From contig CM121341.1 in the NCBI GenBank assembly GCA_051530055.1, forward strand, positions 9,548,001 to 9,612,000: 64,000 nucleotides of DNA. The letters are read 5' to 3'. Made by a program: the position numbers and the translations under genes. Below, piece after piece: positions 33,516 to 45,608 of the stretch (positions are counted from its first letter, which is position 1; the number at the start of each line of letters is the position of its first letter). The notes under the pieces were generated by a model. That model was not told the DNA's origin and did not search any database. It worked only from the letters and a program-made list of their open reading frames with translations. The DNA is from Neoechinorhynchus agilis. Lineage: Eukaryota > Acanthocephala.

Positions 33516-33754
33516 ATGATGAATCATTTTTCCAAAATCGCTCAATATCTCCCTCGTTTAGTAACCCTTATCTAAAATTTTCATCTCAGACAATAGAATA
33601 ACATTAATATATAAGGATGAGAAATCGTCAAAAAAAGTTCATATTTTTCCCTGATATCCGGACCTTTATGATCAATCAAACTATAAATATTCATGTGTGA
33701 GCGTACAAAAACTCTTAGTCCATAGAATGTTAATTGACACAACCAGTGCTTGGT

Positions 33755-36700
33755 TCATACTACTTGAGCAAATGTACGAATCTGCGAAAGGAGCGATTGT
33801 GCACTGGGTCTTTTAGTTGGATCCACAAGCCAGCATTGACGAACGAAATCAAAAATCATTTTCGAAATCTTAGAAAATCTTCTAGTTTTTAAAGAATACT
33901 TGAAGGGCATTTGTACTTACCTCTGACAATGCTGCGATGCTCTCGTCCAGATAAGGTCGAACCATCTTTTCACATACAATGAAGCGAACTTCAGCAATCG
34001 ATGGACTATCACCCAATACGTCCCCATAGGCCGGCATGTATTCTCGATCAGGTTCATCTTATATTTAAGAGAATTAGGATTAAAGAGGAAAATTTCAGCA
34101 TCAATAACTCAGACAAATGCTAGAACGCATTTTCCTGTGGCGCCAATCACTTTGAAAAATGAGACAGTTCAATCAGGAGATGGTTTCTATATAATCATTT
34201 GATTTTTTTTTAATTCTAGTCAGTCCGTAACTTTTGTGTACCAAGGAAAAATTATCAGCCGTGAAACAAAAAATGGTTAACAATTTCTAAATTCTAGCAT
34301 AACGATACATTTTTGGATGTATCCAAGATTTCCTAAAAAAAAAGAATATACTTACCCTGTATTAAACGTGTACGATTTACAACCTCCCACATGCATAGCC
34401 CAAGCGAATAAATATCCGCCGGTGGGTATGTTGAAAAGTCCATTAAATCGGCCTTCATTGAAATTAGTTCCGGTGCTAGATAGCGCATAGTTCCTAGCGG
34501 CCAATTCTGACTTCCGTCAGCGATTTCCTTCAAGCATTCATCATTGTCCACAATGGCCATACCGAAATCAGCTAAGCAAGTTGATTTCAAAAGATCATTT
34601 CCCCAAGAGAACAATGAAATCCACTTTGTAGACAGCACGACCCAGTCAAGTCATTCATTAAAATATTGCTCGCTTTGATGTCACAATGAGCGACTGCGAG
34701 TTTTTGATTTTTACAAGAAGGCAGATAGCTTTGTCCTCGGAGGGTACAATGCAAGTAACTCAATGCACGAGACAAAGATCGAAATATGTTTATAGTTTGA
34801 CCAATGTCTAACATTTGGTTCCGAATTGTTGTTTCTAGAGTTCCCAGTTCATGGTATTGTGTAACGATGACGTATTTGATTGACGATTGATCGATGATTT
34901 TGTCAGCAAACAACACTTCGAGGATGTTGGGATGTTGAACAAATGGTCCGGAACATTCTTGATATGCTCGAATCTCTCGTCGCCATGAGGGTTCGCGATT
35001 TGTTTGGAATATTTTGACAGCACATTCGAGATCGTCGTTCAAATGAGCGTACCAAACGTGGCTATATCGTCCATTTGCGATCAGGTTGACTGGTTTGATG
35101 AAAGACGAGAGATTTGGAGATGAGGGTTCGCTGTCGCTAACAGGCGGCTCTTTGCCGTGCTTCCAAAATTTCCATCTTAATGGGGAAACGTATAGTCACA
35201 TTCTTAACTCAGTAAATTATTAAAATGATACTCGGTACGTTTGAAATAATCACTTGAGCCAAAAATAAGGTCAAATTGTTGTTTCTTTTGATAATAAGAA
35301 AACATAATTTAACCGTTATCTTTTGGCAATCAACCACATTTAGTGTTTTCAAAAACCTAATTTGTGCTGGTTTCTTACCGTTAAAGATTTTAGCGTTGTT
35401 GCCGTTAAGGGGAATTATCGCAAAATAAGTTTTTTTCCATCGCCAAATATCACCAACAAGGATATTTCTAATATTTTATCCTTTCGCACTTCGAATTGAG
35501 TAATAAAGAGCAGCTTTTTGAAATTCTTAAATTTCAAAAGCTCCAATTCTCTTCTAATCCGAACAATATAGTTCGTTTGAAAGCGAAATTTCCGAAACTG
35601 TACCAAAGCGGACTTTATGCTCAATAATGATCAAATTGATAAGTAGTTCGGTTGTGGTAAAACCAGAGGCAAGGTTTTTCATCCCCTTTTCTTACAAATG
35701 CAATATTCATGCAAAATGATTTTCTGCTGAGTTTTTTCTCATAGATTGCTCCCAGAGAATCTCCTTAATATTAACGTATCGGAAATCGATTTCAGAATAT
35801 TGGAAAAAAATCATTTTCTTATGAGTTTACTAAGACAATAAATACTGCAATGATTACTGCAAGCAACAGACGATGGAATGAATCTTAAAAAAACCAAAAC
35901 ATAGAGAAAATCTTAGTAAAGCAGAAACTCTAGCTTACCCAATAACGAACAAAAATATTGCGACGATGAACGTCGATAGAATAGAAGGAACAATTATCCT
36001 GATCGGCGTCATATTTTCACTTATCAACGACATACTCGGCGCACTGTGAACACTTCCCATATAATCCCAACTTATATTTCTGTTGCAATACGATTTGTGA
36101 TTACAACACCTGATCCGAGCTGTTGGACGATAATAACGATTAGGAGCTCGTTTATAGTCAAAAGCGAGACACTAAGCGAAGAAATTTTTAAATCTATGTG
36201 CACAGAACGATACTTACTGTAAGTTTAGCCATTTGACCTTTCAGACACCCGGACGTCTTTATTAGTCTTCGTTTCCCATCAACTACAAAGATTTCTTCAC
36301 TTTTGAAACAATATCCGTTCAATTGAGAGACATTGCATGTGCCGATCGATACTTTATTGTTGTTCAGTTGGTGTTCATCGCAAGAAATCATGCCGAGAGC
36401 TTTCCTGGTAAAAGGTTCGACGTCTAATCAACCGCTTGGTGCACGCTGTCGTGATGGCGAATTGATAACGTTAAATGTTCAATTTTAGCCCCGTCAATGG
36501 GCCATAAATTGTGATATTATTCTCGGGAATGGATGTGGAAGGAATGAATTTGAACGCCGAGAACGGGTAGCGATATCGGACAGACTGGTTTAGTCATCTC
36601 GAAATTTGCGAGATGAGAGATAACTTGAAACGCTCGAAAGGAACCCGGGCGCATAGATAATGTAAAAACGCCAAGCGTTATTATCTTCTATTCGCTCATG

Positions 36701-36796
36701 CGATATAACTGATTGAAACATTGATATGATGACGACCGAGAAGATTAAAAAGTTAACCATATTTAGCTGTCTTTTCATTTTAAAAAGAATAATCAT
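33755..36796 (-). CDS. TGF-beta/activin type II receptor Ser/Thr kinase
   Basis: A membrane receptor kinase in several exons. It has a signal peptide (MVNFLIFSVVIISMFQSV, ~36.75 kb). The ectodomain is a three-finger toxin-like fold: NGYCFKSEEIF, TSGCLKGQ, then RIRCCNHKSYCN with the diagnostic CCx4CN. A membrane span follows (IIVPSILSTFIVAIFLFVIG, ~35.95 kb). The kinase (35.17-33.76 kb) has VWYAHLNDDLECAVKIF with the ATP lysine, AHCDIKASNIL, SDFGMAIVDN, GTMRYLAPELI, ADIYSLGLCMWEV and PTKRPSAQSLLSQIR. No GS box is seen, and WRREIRAYQ and the HPNILEVLFADK region fit type II. The HRD arginine is cysteine (HCD). One intron in the ectodomain is ~46 nt and the one before SDFG ~60 nt. The gene continues to a stop at 33755. 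Confidence 0.88.
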
Positions 36797-36959
36797 GGAA
36801 GTGTCTCAACATTCCTGTTAACGGTAATAAGTATATTTGGACTTACCTCATTTGAATCGTTTTTGCACTTTCAACTCGTCCAATGTTTAGATTGAAATTC
36901 TAAGGCATCATCGCTTTTTAATCAACGCGAATCATTTAATTAGAGACAAAAGGTATTTG

Positions 36960-37110
36960 CAAACATTCACGCCACAGCTCCGTCGTGGTTTAATGGTCCA
37001 AAAGGTCCGATGCAAACAAGAGGAATGCTCCTGATCTAGGATCGCCAATGATTCGTCTGAGTCTCATAGACAATCGATTGAACAGGTTCTGTGGTACCAA
37101 TGATTTTAAT
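36960..37110 (-). mobile_element. LINE 3'-end fragment
   Basis: On -, it matches the terminal LINE region (caatcgattg, ggcgatcc and ggagcattcc blocks, then the ggaccatta end). Located upstream of the receptor gene. Confidence 0.65.
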
Positions 37111-37690
37111 CAATATCCTTAAAATCTAAGGATCGATAAATGAACAAAACCATTCTTGCTAAATATTGCAATTTTTGCTTACGTTTTCCAATCTATCGTT
37201 TTCGATACATGCATTCTTTGGACAGAATTGTTTGTCGATCTAACTTCACAAATGAACTATTTTTGCAAAAGAAAAATGTGCCTCGCCACTTTAGTGAAGC
37301 AGGATAATCGCTTCGATCACGATTTTCTATCTGCACCAAAACAAAATGTTTGACGGTTATAAGTTTCATAAGTCCAAGAGTAGTTTGTCGATGAAAAATT
37401 GTAGAACACTAAAATTGACAAGATTATATTGTCAACATGAAATAATTAGCTTTTTTCTAGACGTTCAAACAAAACAGAATGCGGATGACTGAGATTTAAA
37501 AAAGGTAGGAAATGAAAATAGTAAGTATAGCAAGATTTGGTACAATGATAGAAGCAATGCGACACTCCTTACCTAAAGAAAACTAACGCAAAATCAATTA
37601 GTTGTTGAAGCGTTTGAACGGAATAAAATCTTCGTTAATGCCAATAATCTAGTTCATAATTTTCCGAAAAGAAATTAAATCACATGCATT
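37111..37690. other. Intergenic, no feature seen
   Basis: Between the LINE piece and the GCP4 stop codon. A 65-codon frame (37156-37353, +) has no recognisable features. Confidence 0.4.
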
Positions 37691-39646
37691 TCAATCATTC
37701 ATGTTCTTACTAAAGAATCCATTATAATCTAACCGAGTAAGATACTGCCCTAAAGCCGTGGAAGCATCTGTACGACCGATTCCAAAATCCCGACCGTCTT
37801 GTTTCAATTTCAACATTACATTAAACATCAACTGTGAGCTCTTTTGAAACTTCGACTTTATCGCGTCAATCGATCTTTGGTACATGAGCTCATTTTTCGC
37901 CATTCCAGGCAATGCCTCGCAAAATTCATGGATGATATGAAGGCAGTCTTTTAAAGACGATATTATATGCTGATCGTCCGTTACGAAACATTGGCTGTTA
38001 ATGTTTCGAATGAGCGTAGAAAAGGCATCAGTGAGTTGATCCAGCTTTGATGATTGGTCGTTAGATTGGTGATCATTTAAAAAACGATGGAACTCATGTT
38101 CAATCACATCGACGTGAATGTAATATATGAGATTCCGAACGAAATGACTCATTATTGATCGAACATAAAAGAGATTACGGCAGGAGGTTCTCGTCTGGCG
38201 TTGATGGCACTTTAAGACGTACCAACAGTCGCCTAGTTTCCGTTCTATCCCGTACAAACGTCTAATTAACAAATTAATTGAATCGAATTCCTCACAGATG
38301 TATAAGCCGTAAGACGCTACGGAGTTAGCTCGAAACAGCATCGAGACGGGCCATTTGAACTGGATACGAATCTGAGTTTCAACCGGTAGAGAGTTTTCTT
38401 TAAAGACGATTGACTCAATCTTCTTTTTTGTCTTAGAAAAATAGAATAATTTCTAAGGATGATCGTGACATTTTGTCTTTAACAGAAAACTGGTTACTTT
38501 TCTGACGATATTTTGAATACTATTTCAACGCCTAAAAAAGCTGAAAAAGCTCCGAACTAGTACATTGCAAGGTTCACGATAAGATTCCATTGTTTCAAAA
38601 ATATTAGTTTTCAATCAAAAAGCTATAAACGTATTAATCGTAGGACATTAAAAATGGATATCACAATCACTTAGCCATATCACCGAATGAGTCGAATCAT
38701 CATAAGAAGTTCGCAAACGAGGTCATATCTCCTTAAGAGTCCATAATCCCTTAATACGCTCAAACTATTAAAAACCTGATTATCCTTCACCAGAAGTTCA
38801 TAAAGCTCGTTAGACTGATGATCGTATACTTGGACGATTGTCTGGGTCAGTTCCCAGTCAGTTATAGCCCTACTTTCATCTGCTAAAAGTCGATCGAACA
38901 TTTGCTGGGTTTCCTTGTGCCCTTTATTTTCATGTCGTCTTAACTTTCCAATAAAAAGGACAAGACGTGCCGTTGGCGTAGTGAGTATTGTTGGAAGGCA
39001 ACTCATTCGCAGGCAGCTTTCGTGCTGATCAATAAAGAACTCTAGTTTTGGATCTATGGAATTGAATGTTGAACACATCCAACACTTGATTTGCCTCACC
39101 AGAACTTTAAGGCACGCATTACTTAGTTTCTGAAGGTATTTGTCCTTTACCGAAATGAATTTAGTTTTGTTACCCCATTGTAATATTCATTTCGTTCTGT
39201 AACTCATTATCGACCGACTTATCATAGTATCTATAGACAATATCGATCAAATCACCGGGACAATCGATTTTCCGTTCACATTCCTCAATCAAACTTTTAA
39301 TCGTTGACAGCCAATATGCCCATTTGCGAGAAAGGATATAAAAATCGATCGGAGTGACGTTGGCATCGCTGATTGGTAGATCTAATCCTTTAACGAATTC
39401 AATGTAATCTAATAGGAAACTTTTAGAGAGACAATATGCGATCGCTTCTTGAAGCAGACTGCTATCGAGATCGAATGGCTTGTTGGCAAACGTCCTTAAA
39501 TAAGCGTAATCACGGCCAAGTTCTGCGAGTTTATTGCATATTTCCATTTCGGCTTTCGTAAGAGAATCTCGAGTTTCAAAAACCGGGGAAACTTTGCCAA
39601 GAAGTAGACAGTTGTAAAGAATGGGCGAATTCAAGAAATGAGGCAT
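37691..39646 (-). CDS. TUBGCP4: Gamma-tubulin complex protein 4
   Basis: GCP4 is a gamma-tubulin ring complex subunit that helps nucleate microtubules. At least three coding blocks are visible: 39646 to ~39170, ~39130-38680 and ~38405-37691. Matches in order: LAELGRDYAYLRTF and YILSRKWAYWLSTIKSLIEE (GRIP1); VRQIKCWMC with KLEFFIDQHESC; TARLVLFIGKLRRHENKG; YELLVKDNQVFNSLSVLRDY; FKWPVSMLF; LIYYIHVDVIEHEFHRFL; and QYLTRLDYNGFF, the GCP4 C-terminal signature. The total is about 560-600 residues, close to the usual ~665. The chosen ATG (39646) lies 10 nt after an atttcag motif and matches the short N-terminus of GCP4. Introns of ~70 and ~280 nt are inferred. Confidence 0.9.
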
Positions 39647-39668
39647 CAATGAGCGTCTGAAATGGGAA
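39647..39668 (-). promoter_or_regulatory. 3' splice-site motif before GCP4 start
   Basis: On -, cttcccatttcag is followed by 10 nt and the ATG at 39646. Confidence 0.5.
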
Positions 39669-39780
39669 GTCCAATACAAACTGTAATCGCGCCTATCTTT
39701 CACAATATGGTAAAATCCTAGTTAAAACAAAATTATTTTCATTTAAATGTGTAAAATATAATAATTGATATAAATTTAAT

Positions 39781-39900
39781 CATTTTCGGCCTTTGCTTAG
39801 GCCTTCTTTAGTCTATTGTTTTCGGAGGTTGTATTTTATTCCGAAAACAACCGACTGAAGAATGAATACGCGAAGGCAGAAAATTATCAATTAAATTATT
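39781..39900. mobile_element. Foldback element 1
   Basis: Imperfect inverted arms: attttcggcctttgc ... tagtctattgttttcgga on the left, and tccgaaaacaaccgactgaa ... gcagaaaatt on the right. Total about 120 bp, no coding capacity. Confidence 0.6.
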
Positions 39901-39924
39901 TATATCATAGAGAATTGTCGTCGG

Positions 39925-40135
39925 GGTGAATTTGATTCGAATTTGGCGATGAATTTCCCCCGGATTGTTGATGGTGTTGATCATTTATTTTAAAATATTT
40001 CATAATGCTTACGACGACTTGCAAACAATATAACTGAAGAGGTAAGCAAAACAAGTTTACGAAATATTTTAAAATAAATGATCAACAACAATTTCGGGGG
40101 GGGGGAAACATCGCCAAACTCGAAATAAATTTTTC
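39925..40135. mobile_element. Foldback element 2, ~75-bp arms
   Basis: Left arm carries cgaatttggcgatg, a cccccgg run and gttgatcatttattttaaaa. The right arm is its reverse complement (ttttaaaataaatgatcaac, a g-run, catcgccaaactcg). The centre holds acgacgacttgcaaacaat. Non-coding and MITE-like. Confidence 0.75.
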
Positions 40136-40639
40136 TAATACTCACTGCGTTACAACCATTTTGACTTTAAAAAGAAGGTACTCATATCGCATGATTAAGC
40201 TTTATAGTCTCTAAATCCATTATCGAGGAAGGCATTGAAGCAACTGGGAAAACACAACGGAATTCGGTTTGACCTTTTTTGTTACTTATCGTGATTGTTT
40301 TTTGAACGAATTATTTTTTAAGCTAAAAAATAAGCGTGAATGGTTGCGTATTCGATAGCGATAAGAAAATAGCGATTTGGGATCATATTCCAAGTTTAAC
40401 AGAGATCTTCAGGTATTAAAAGCCACCACAAAAATCAATTTGAGGTTAAAAATAAGGATTTAACGAATCCACGAATGATGACTCTACAAGAAACTATACA
40501 AATGTTAAAATCGATTAAACTTTGCGGAAATTCTGTATTGACACCAAATCTACCATTGCTGAAAGAAAAAAGGTTCGCTAATAGTCTTCAATAAAAAGAT
40601 CAGTGAGTCTATCAGCGCTTACAGAAGTGTAGGTCAAAG

Positions 40640-43490
40640 AATTATAAGAAAGCTGATTGCGTTTTTTGTAGCCTTTTCTCCCTTACACGACTGATTATCT
40701 TCCTCAGGCACGCAACCAACCGATCTTTTACATCGTAGAAGCGCATAAAATCACTTTGACTCTCAAAAACTTACGGTTATGAGTTTTGTACGAATCTGTT
40801 CGGATCCTGCCGAGAAAGAGAGTTTCCCCTTCGCTTCAACGAGGTATTTCGTCCCCTTTTTCTTTGTGAGCCATCTTCGATCGTGGATTTTGAACCTTTT
40901 GACTCACTTAAACAGGGATTAAGGCCAAAAGTCCACTTGACCACTCCTTGGTGGTAAGCGTTGATTTTCTTTAATGGTTTACGGACGAGCCGGTGTTTTT
41001 TATGGAAAATTTCTTACTTGGCTTATTTCGAACATTTTGGACACCCAACCAACCGATCTTTTACATCGTAGAAGCGCATAAAATCACTTTGACTCTCAAA
41101 AACTTACGGTTATGAGTTTTGTAGGAATCTGTTCGGATCCTCCCGAGAAGGATAGTTCCCCTTCCCTTCAACGAGGTATTTCGTCCCCTTTTTCTTTGTG
41201 AGCCATCTTCGATCGTGGATTTTGAACCTTTTGACTCACTTAAACAGGGATTAAGGCCAAAAGTCCACTTGACCACTCCTTGGTGGTAAGCGTTGATTTT
41301 CTTTAATGGTTTACGGACGAGCCGGTGTTTTTTATGGAAAATTTCTTACTTGGCTTATTTCGAACATTTTGGACACCCAACCAACCGATCTTTTACATCG
41401 TAGAAGCGCATAAAATCACTTTGACTCTCAAAAACTTACCCTCCCGAGAAAGAGAGTTTCCCCTTCCCTTCAACGAGGTATTTCGTCCCCTTTTTCTTTG
41501 TGAGCCATCTTCGATCGTGGATTTTGAACCTTTTGACTCACTTAAACAGGGATTAAGGCCAAAAGTCCACTTGACCACTCCTTGGTGGTAAGCGTTGATT
41601 TTCTTTAATGGTTTACGGACGAGCCGGTGTTTTATGGAAAATTTCTTACTTGGCTTATTTCGAACATTTTGGACACCCAATCAACCGATCTTTTACATCG
41701 TAGAAGCGCATAAAATCACTTTGACTCTCAAAAACTTACGGTTATGAGTTTTGTAGGAATCTGTTCGGATCCTCCCGAGAAAGAGAGTTTCCTCTTCGCT
41801 TCAACGAGGTATTTCGTCCCCTTTTTCTTTGTGAGCCATCTTCGATCGTGGATTTTGAACCTTTTGACTCACTTAAACAGGGATTAAGGCCAAAAGTCCA
41901 CTTGACCACTCCTTGGTGGTAAGCGTTGATTTTCTTTAATGGTTTACGGACGAGCCGGTGTTTTTTATGGAAAATTTCTTACTTGGCTTATTTCGAACAT
42001 TTTGGACACCCAACCAACCGATCTTTTACATCGTAGAAGCGCATAAAATCACTTTGACTCTCAAAAACTTTCCTCCCGAGAAAGAGAGTTTCCCCTTCGC
42101 TTCAACGAGGTATTTCGTCCCCTTTTTCTTTGTGAGCCATCTTCGATCGTGGATTTTGAACCTTTTGACTCACTTAAACAGGGATTAAGGCCAAAAGTCC
42201 ACTTGACCACTCCTTGGTGGTAAGCGTTGATTTTCTTTAATGGTTTACGGACGAGCCGGTGTTTTTTATGGAAAATTTCTTACTTGGCTTATTTCGAACA
42301 TTTTGGACACCCAATCAACCGATCTTTTACATCGTAGAAGCGCATAAAATCACTTTGACTCTCAAAAACTTACGGTTATGAGTTTTGTAGGAATCTGTTC
42401 GGATCCTGCCGAGAAAGAGAGTTTCCCCTTCCCTTCAACGAGGTATTTCGTCCCCTTTTTCTTTGTGAGCCATCTTCGATCGTGGATTTTGAACCTTTTG
42501 ACTCACTTAAACAGGGATTAAGGCCAAAAGTCCACTTGACCACTCCTTGGTGGTAAGCGTTGATTTTCTTTAATGGTTTACGGACGAGCCGGTGTTTTTT
42601 ATGGAAAATTTCTTACTTGGCTTATTTCGAACATTTTGGACACCCAATCAACCGATCTTTTACATCGTAGAAGCGCATAAAATCACTTTGACTCTCAAAA
42701 ACTTACGGTTATGAGTTTTGTACGAATCTGTTCGGATCCTCCCGAGAAAGAGAGTTTTCTCTTCGCTTCAACGAGGTATTTCGTCCCCTTTTTCTTTGTG
42801 AGTCACCTTCGATCGTGGATTTTGAACCTTTTGACTCACTTAAACAGGGATTAAGGCCAAAAGTCCACTTGACCACTCCTTGGTGGTAAGCGTTGATTTT
42901 CTTTAATGGTTTACGGACGAGCCGGTGTTTTTTATGGAAAATTTCTTACTTGGCTTATTTCGAACATTTTGGACACCCAACCAACCGATCTTTTACATCG
43001 TAGAAGCGCATAAAATCACTTTGACTCTCAAAAACTTACGGTTATGAGTTTTGTAGGAATCTGTTCGGATCCTGCCGAGAAAGAGAGTTTCCCCTTCCCT
43101 TCAACGAGGTATTTCGTCCCCTTTTTCTTTGTGAGCCATCTTCGATCGTGGATTTTGAACCTTTTGACTCACTTAAACAGGGATTAAGGCCAAAAGTCCA
43201 CTTGACCACTCCTTGGTGGTAAGCGTTGATTTTCTTTAATGGTTTACGGACGAGCCGGTGTTTTTTATGGAAAATTTCTTACTTGGCTTATTTCGAACAT
43301 TTTGGACACCCAACCAACCGATCTTTTACATCGTAGAAGCGCATAAAATCACTTTGACTCTCAAAAACTTACGGTTATGAGTTTTGTAGGAATCTGTTCG
43401 GATCCTGCCGAGAAAGAGAGTTTGCCCTTCGCTTCAACGAGGTATTTCGTCCCCTTTTTTATTGTTAGCCATCGGCGTTAAGAAATTTTG
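40640..43490 (-). repeat. Tandem array of a tRNA-derived SINE, ~333-bp unit, ~8-9 copies
   Basis: The motif accgatcttttacatcgtag recurs about every 333 bp from 40.71 kb to 43.32 kb. At least two copies are about 303 bp because a ~35-bp block (cggttatgagttttgtagg region) is missing. On -, the unit contains gtggtcaagtggac (A-box-like) and aaaaggttcaaaatcc (B-box-like), then ggggacgaaatacc and a 3' end in aagccaagtaagaaa. These same landmarks occur once in the single SINE at 55.9 kb. The 71-95-codon frames here are by-products. The array ends about 170 bp before PSME3IP1. Confidence 0.85.
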
Positions 43491-43631
43491 CAGCCTTTGA
43501 CTCTGAAACAGGGATTCAGGGCTCAAGTCCACTGGACCTCTTCGACATAACAAATCCTAACACAAAATCGCTGATCGACAAATGTGATTGAATTTGGTCC
43601 AAAGGAGGAACTCCAATATGAACGTGCAATA

Positions 43632-43650
43632 CCGCAATTTTAGATAGGCG
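43632..43650 (+). promoter_or_regulatory. 3' splice-site motif before PSME3IP1 start
   Basis: ccgcaattttag is followed by 7 nt and the ATG at 43651. Confidence 0.5.
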
Positions 43651-44202
43651 ATGAATTCCAACCAACGTGGCTCCCAGCTTCCTCTAAAGTTCATGACTGA
43701 GGAAGATGTTCAAAAGGAACATGAAAGGCGGCGAAAGGAGTGGGAGCGGGTACGAACTAGTGGCGATCCACTCGAAGCACCTTGTTCCGTATTCGATACT
43801 CGATCTTTGTTCGAAAAGCTCCGTGAGCAGCAGGTAAAGCAGCAAACATCTTTAGAAGAACAAGGACAAGTAACGCAGCACCGTGGTCTCGATGAAGACG
43901 AAGCACATTTCCTTACTTCTTTTTATCGTCTTAAAAATGAACAGGAACGAAGAATGAAAACTGAAGACGAACATGAGATCCAAGCATTCCGCGAATTTCA
44001 ATCTTCCAGTAAAAAGGAAGCGGTTGACGTTGTGAAATTGCCGGATTCAACAAAGACATTGTCTTCGAGGAAAAGACAAGCCATCATGATCTCAAAAGCT
44101 ATAAAAAGAACAACTGAAAAAAATAAAGATAAAATTTACGGTGCTCTACAAAATCTCCGAGATGCGTATGGATCTTCAAGCAGTAATGAAGATGAGCCTT
44201 GA
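43651..44202 (+). CDS. PSME3IP1: PSME3IP1 / FAM192A (NIP30-domain protein)
   Basis: A nuclear protein that in vertebrates binds the PA28-gamma proteasome activator. It is a single exon of 183 residues. NIP30 signatures are clear: LKFMTEEDVQKEHERRRKEWERVR (residues ~12-35), FDTRSLFEKLREQQ (~50) and RGLDEDEAHFLTSF (~78), followed by a charged helix. The C-terminus ends in an acidic serine run (SSSSNEDEP), as in the human protein, which carries its PA28-gamma-binding, CK2-phosphorylated serines in this kind of tail. It is shorter than the ~254-residue human protein. It follows the SINE array on the same strand as the LINE end downstream. Confidence 0.9.
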   Translation: MNSNQRGSQLPLKFMTEEDVQKEHERRRKEWERVRTSGDPLEAPCSVFDTRSLFEKLREQQVKQQTSLEEQGQVTQHRGLDEDEAHFLTSFYRLKNEQERRMKTEDEHEIQAFREFQSSSKKEAVDVVKLPDSTKTLSSRKRQAIMISKAIKRTTEKNKDKIYGALQNLRDAYGSSSSNEDEP

Positions 44203-44825
44203 TGGACCTTTTAGTTGCAATGCAGACTATCCTTGTTTATGATTGTCCTGACCCAGTCTTTTATACAATTAATCATTCTTCACTAGAACGATTGGAGTTT
44301 TAAATATTGAGGGTGGAGCTGAACTTCAAATGGGACCATTAAGTCATTTCTAAAGTTCATAAATGAATTACGATTTTTAGAGTAGTTATCAAGACAGGTG
44401 ATACTTTTCGGTATTTTAGATAGCTTGTTTAAAGCATTTTTTAGGAACAGTCCGAAAAACCAATGCCCTTTATCGACTAAAATCGGAAATTTTAATTTTT
44501 GATTAGAAAGTCAACCGGAAGCTGTTCAAAAAGTTAATAAAGTTGATGAAAGTGGAAGATGAGGCGTCCACGGAAACTATCGTGAAAGCTTTTCAGAACC
44601 TGACCCCCGGGATAGAATTGATCACTTTAGACCGGTTCAATCTTCTAGGAAGCTGCATTTTTGGTTCTAATGTTAAACCAGAGATTGCCAATCTTCAACC
44701 GTAACTTTGGGTACTGTGTGAACGAGTTGAGGAATTATCTTCACATGAGTATCCACGACACGCCAAAGTGAACGCAATTCTCTTAGTCGAGTCCTGAATA
44801 CTGTGAAAACGCTAACATCCTAGAG
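44203..44825. other. 3' flank of PSME3IP1, no feature seen
   Basis: AT-rich; no gene, RNA or clear repeat was recognised. Confidence 0.4.
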
Positions 44826-44829
44826 CCGA

Positions 44830-45215
44830 GCGATCTTTGCCGACTCGATGACCGCCGTAGACCAGGCGGTATTATAGTATTCCCGTGGCGAGGGGAGGCA
44901 AATACCTTTCCTGGGACGCTACGTTCGTGGACAGCTGAGTACCGCAAAAAGTACAAAATACAGGGACCTTAGTCGAAATCATTATTTCGTGCCCTTTGGC
45001 GTCGAGACAGTCTGGTCGTTTGGTACCGCGGCGCAGGACTTGGTCAAGCAATTCTTTAAGAGATAGAGACGAGGCGATCTGAGATCAGGAGCATTCCTCC
45101 TCCAAAAAAAGTCTGTCCCTGTAACGAGGGACCTTTTGTATTTGTCATTTTGGACCATTACACTAGGAAGGCAGCTGAGTGATCCAGAAAGGCGGTTGTG
45201 TGAATGATTTCTGCT
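44830..45215 (+). mobile_element. LINE 3'-end copy
   Basis: On +, the sequence follows the LINE tail: ggaggcaaatac, gctacgttcgtggac, a block matching KYRDLSRNHYF, the FGVET-like gtcgagac block, GDLRSGAFLLQ, then the terminal ggcagctgagtgatccag. It is the longest 3' piece on + after 48.9 kb. 5'-truncated and decayed. Confidence 0.75.
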
Positions 45216-45608
45216 TCGAGATTCTGAAGGTTATGTTAATAAGCTATTATTTAAAGAATTAAAAAACTAATAGATATACAATCGTAGGTATTAATATCAA
45301 CTGATGTTGGAATTCATTTTAATTCAAATTTATGAAAAAATAAAGAATGGTCAAGAAAATGGGAGATAATATTTGGGAAAAACACTGGCCAACGTGTACT
45401 TTTGCTCACCTTTATAACACGAAAACTGCTCAGCCAGGTAAAAGGTCTTTGAGTAGCTTCAAATTTATATTTACAAAAAGTGTAAATTCGGTGAATTTCA
45501 AGTAATCGTTCTTTAATTTTTTCCATTAATGCACTCATTGTTCTTCTACAAATCATCCACAAAACCAAACACCATAAACATTTCCATGGACGAAATCTTT
45601 GATTGTCT

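Noticed and set aside
35415-35624. 69-codon frame on -
   Set aside because: It lies in the intron between the membrane-span and kinase exons of the receptor and has no recognisable features.
40981-42190. 71-95-codon frames (MFFMENFLLGLFRTF and its antisense)
   Set aside because: By-products of the tandem SINE array; the unit carries polymerase III promoter boxes, not a gene.
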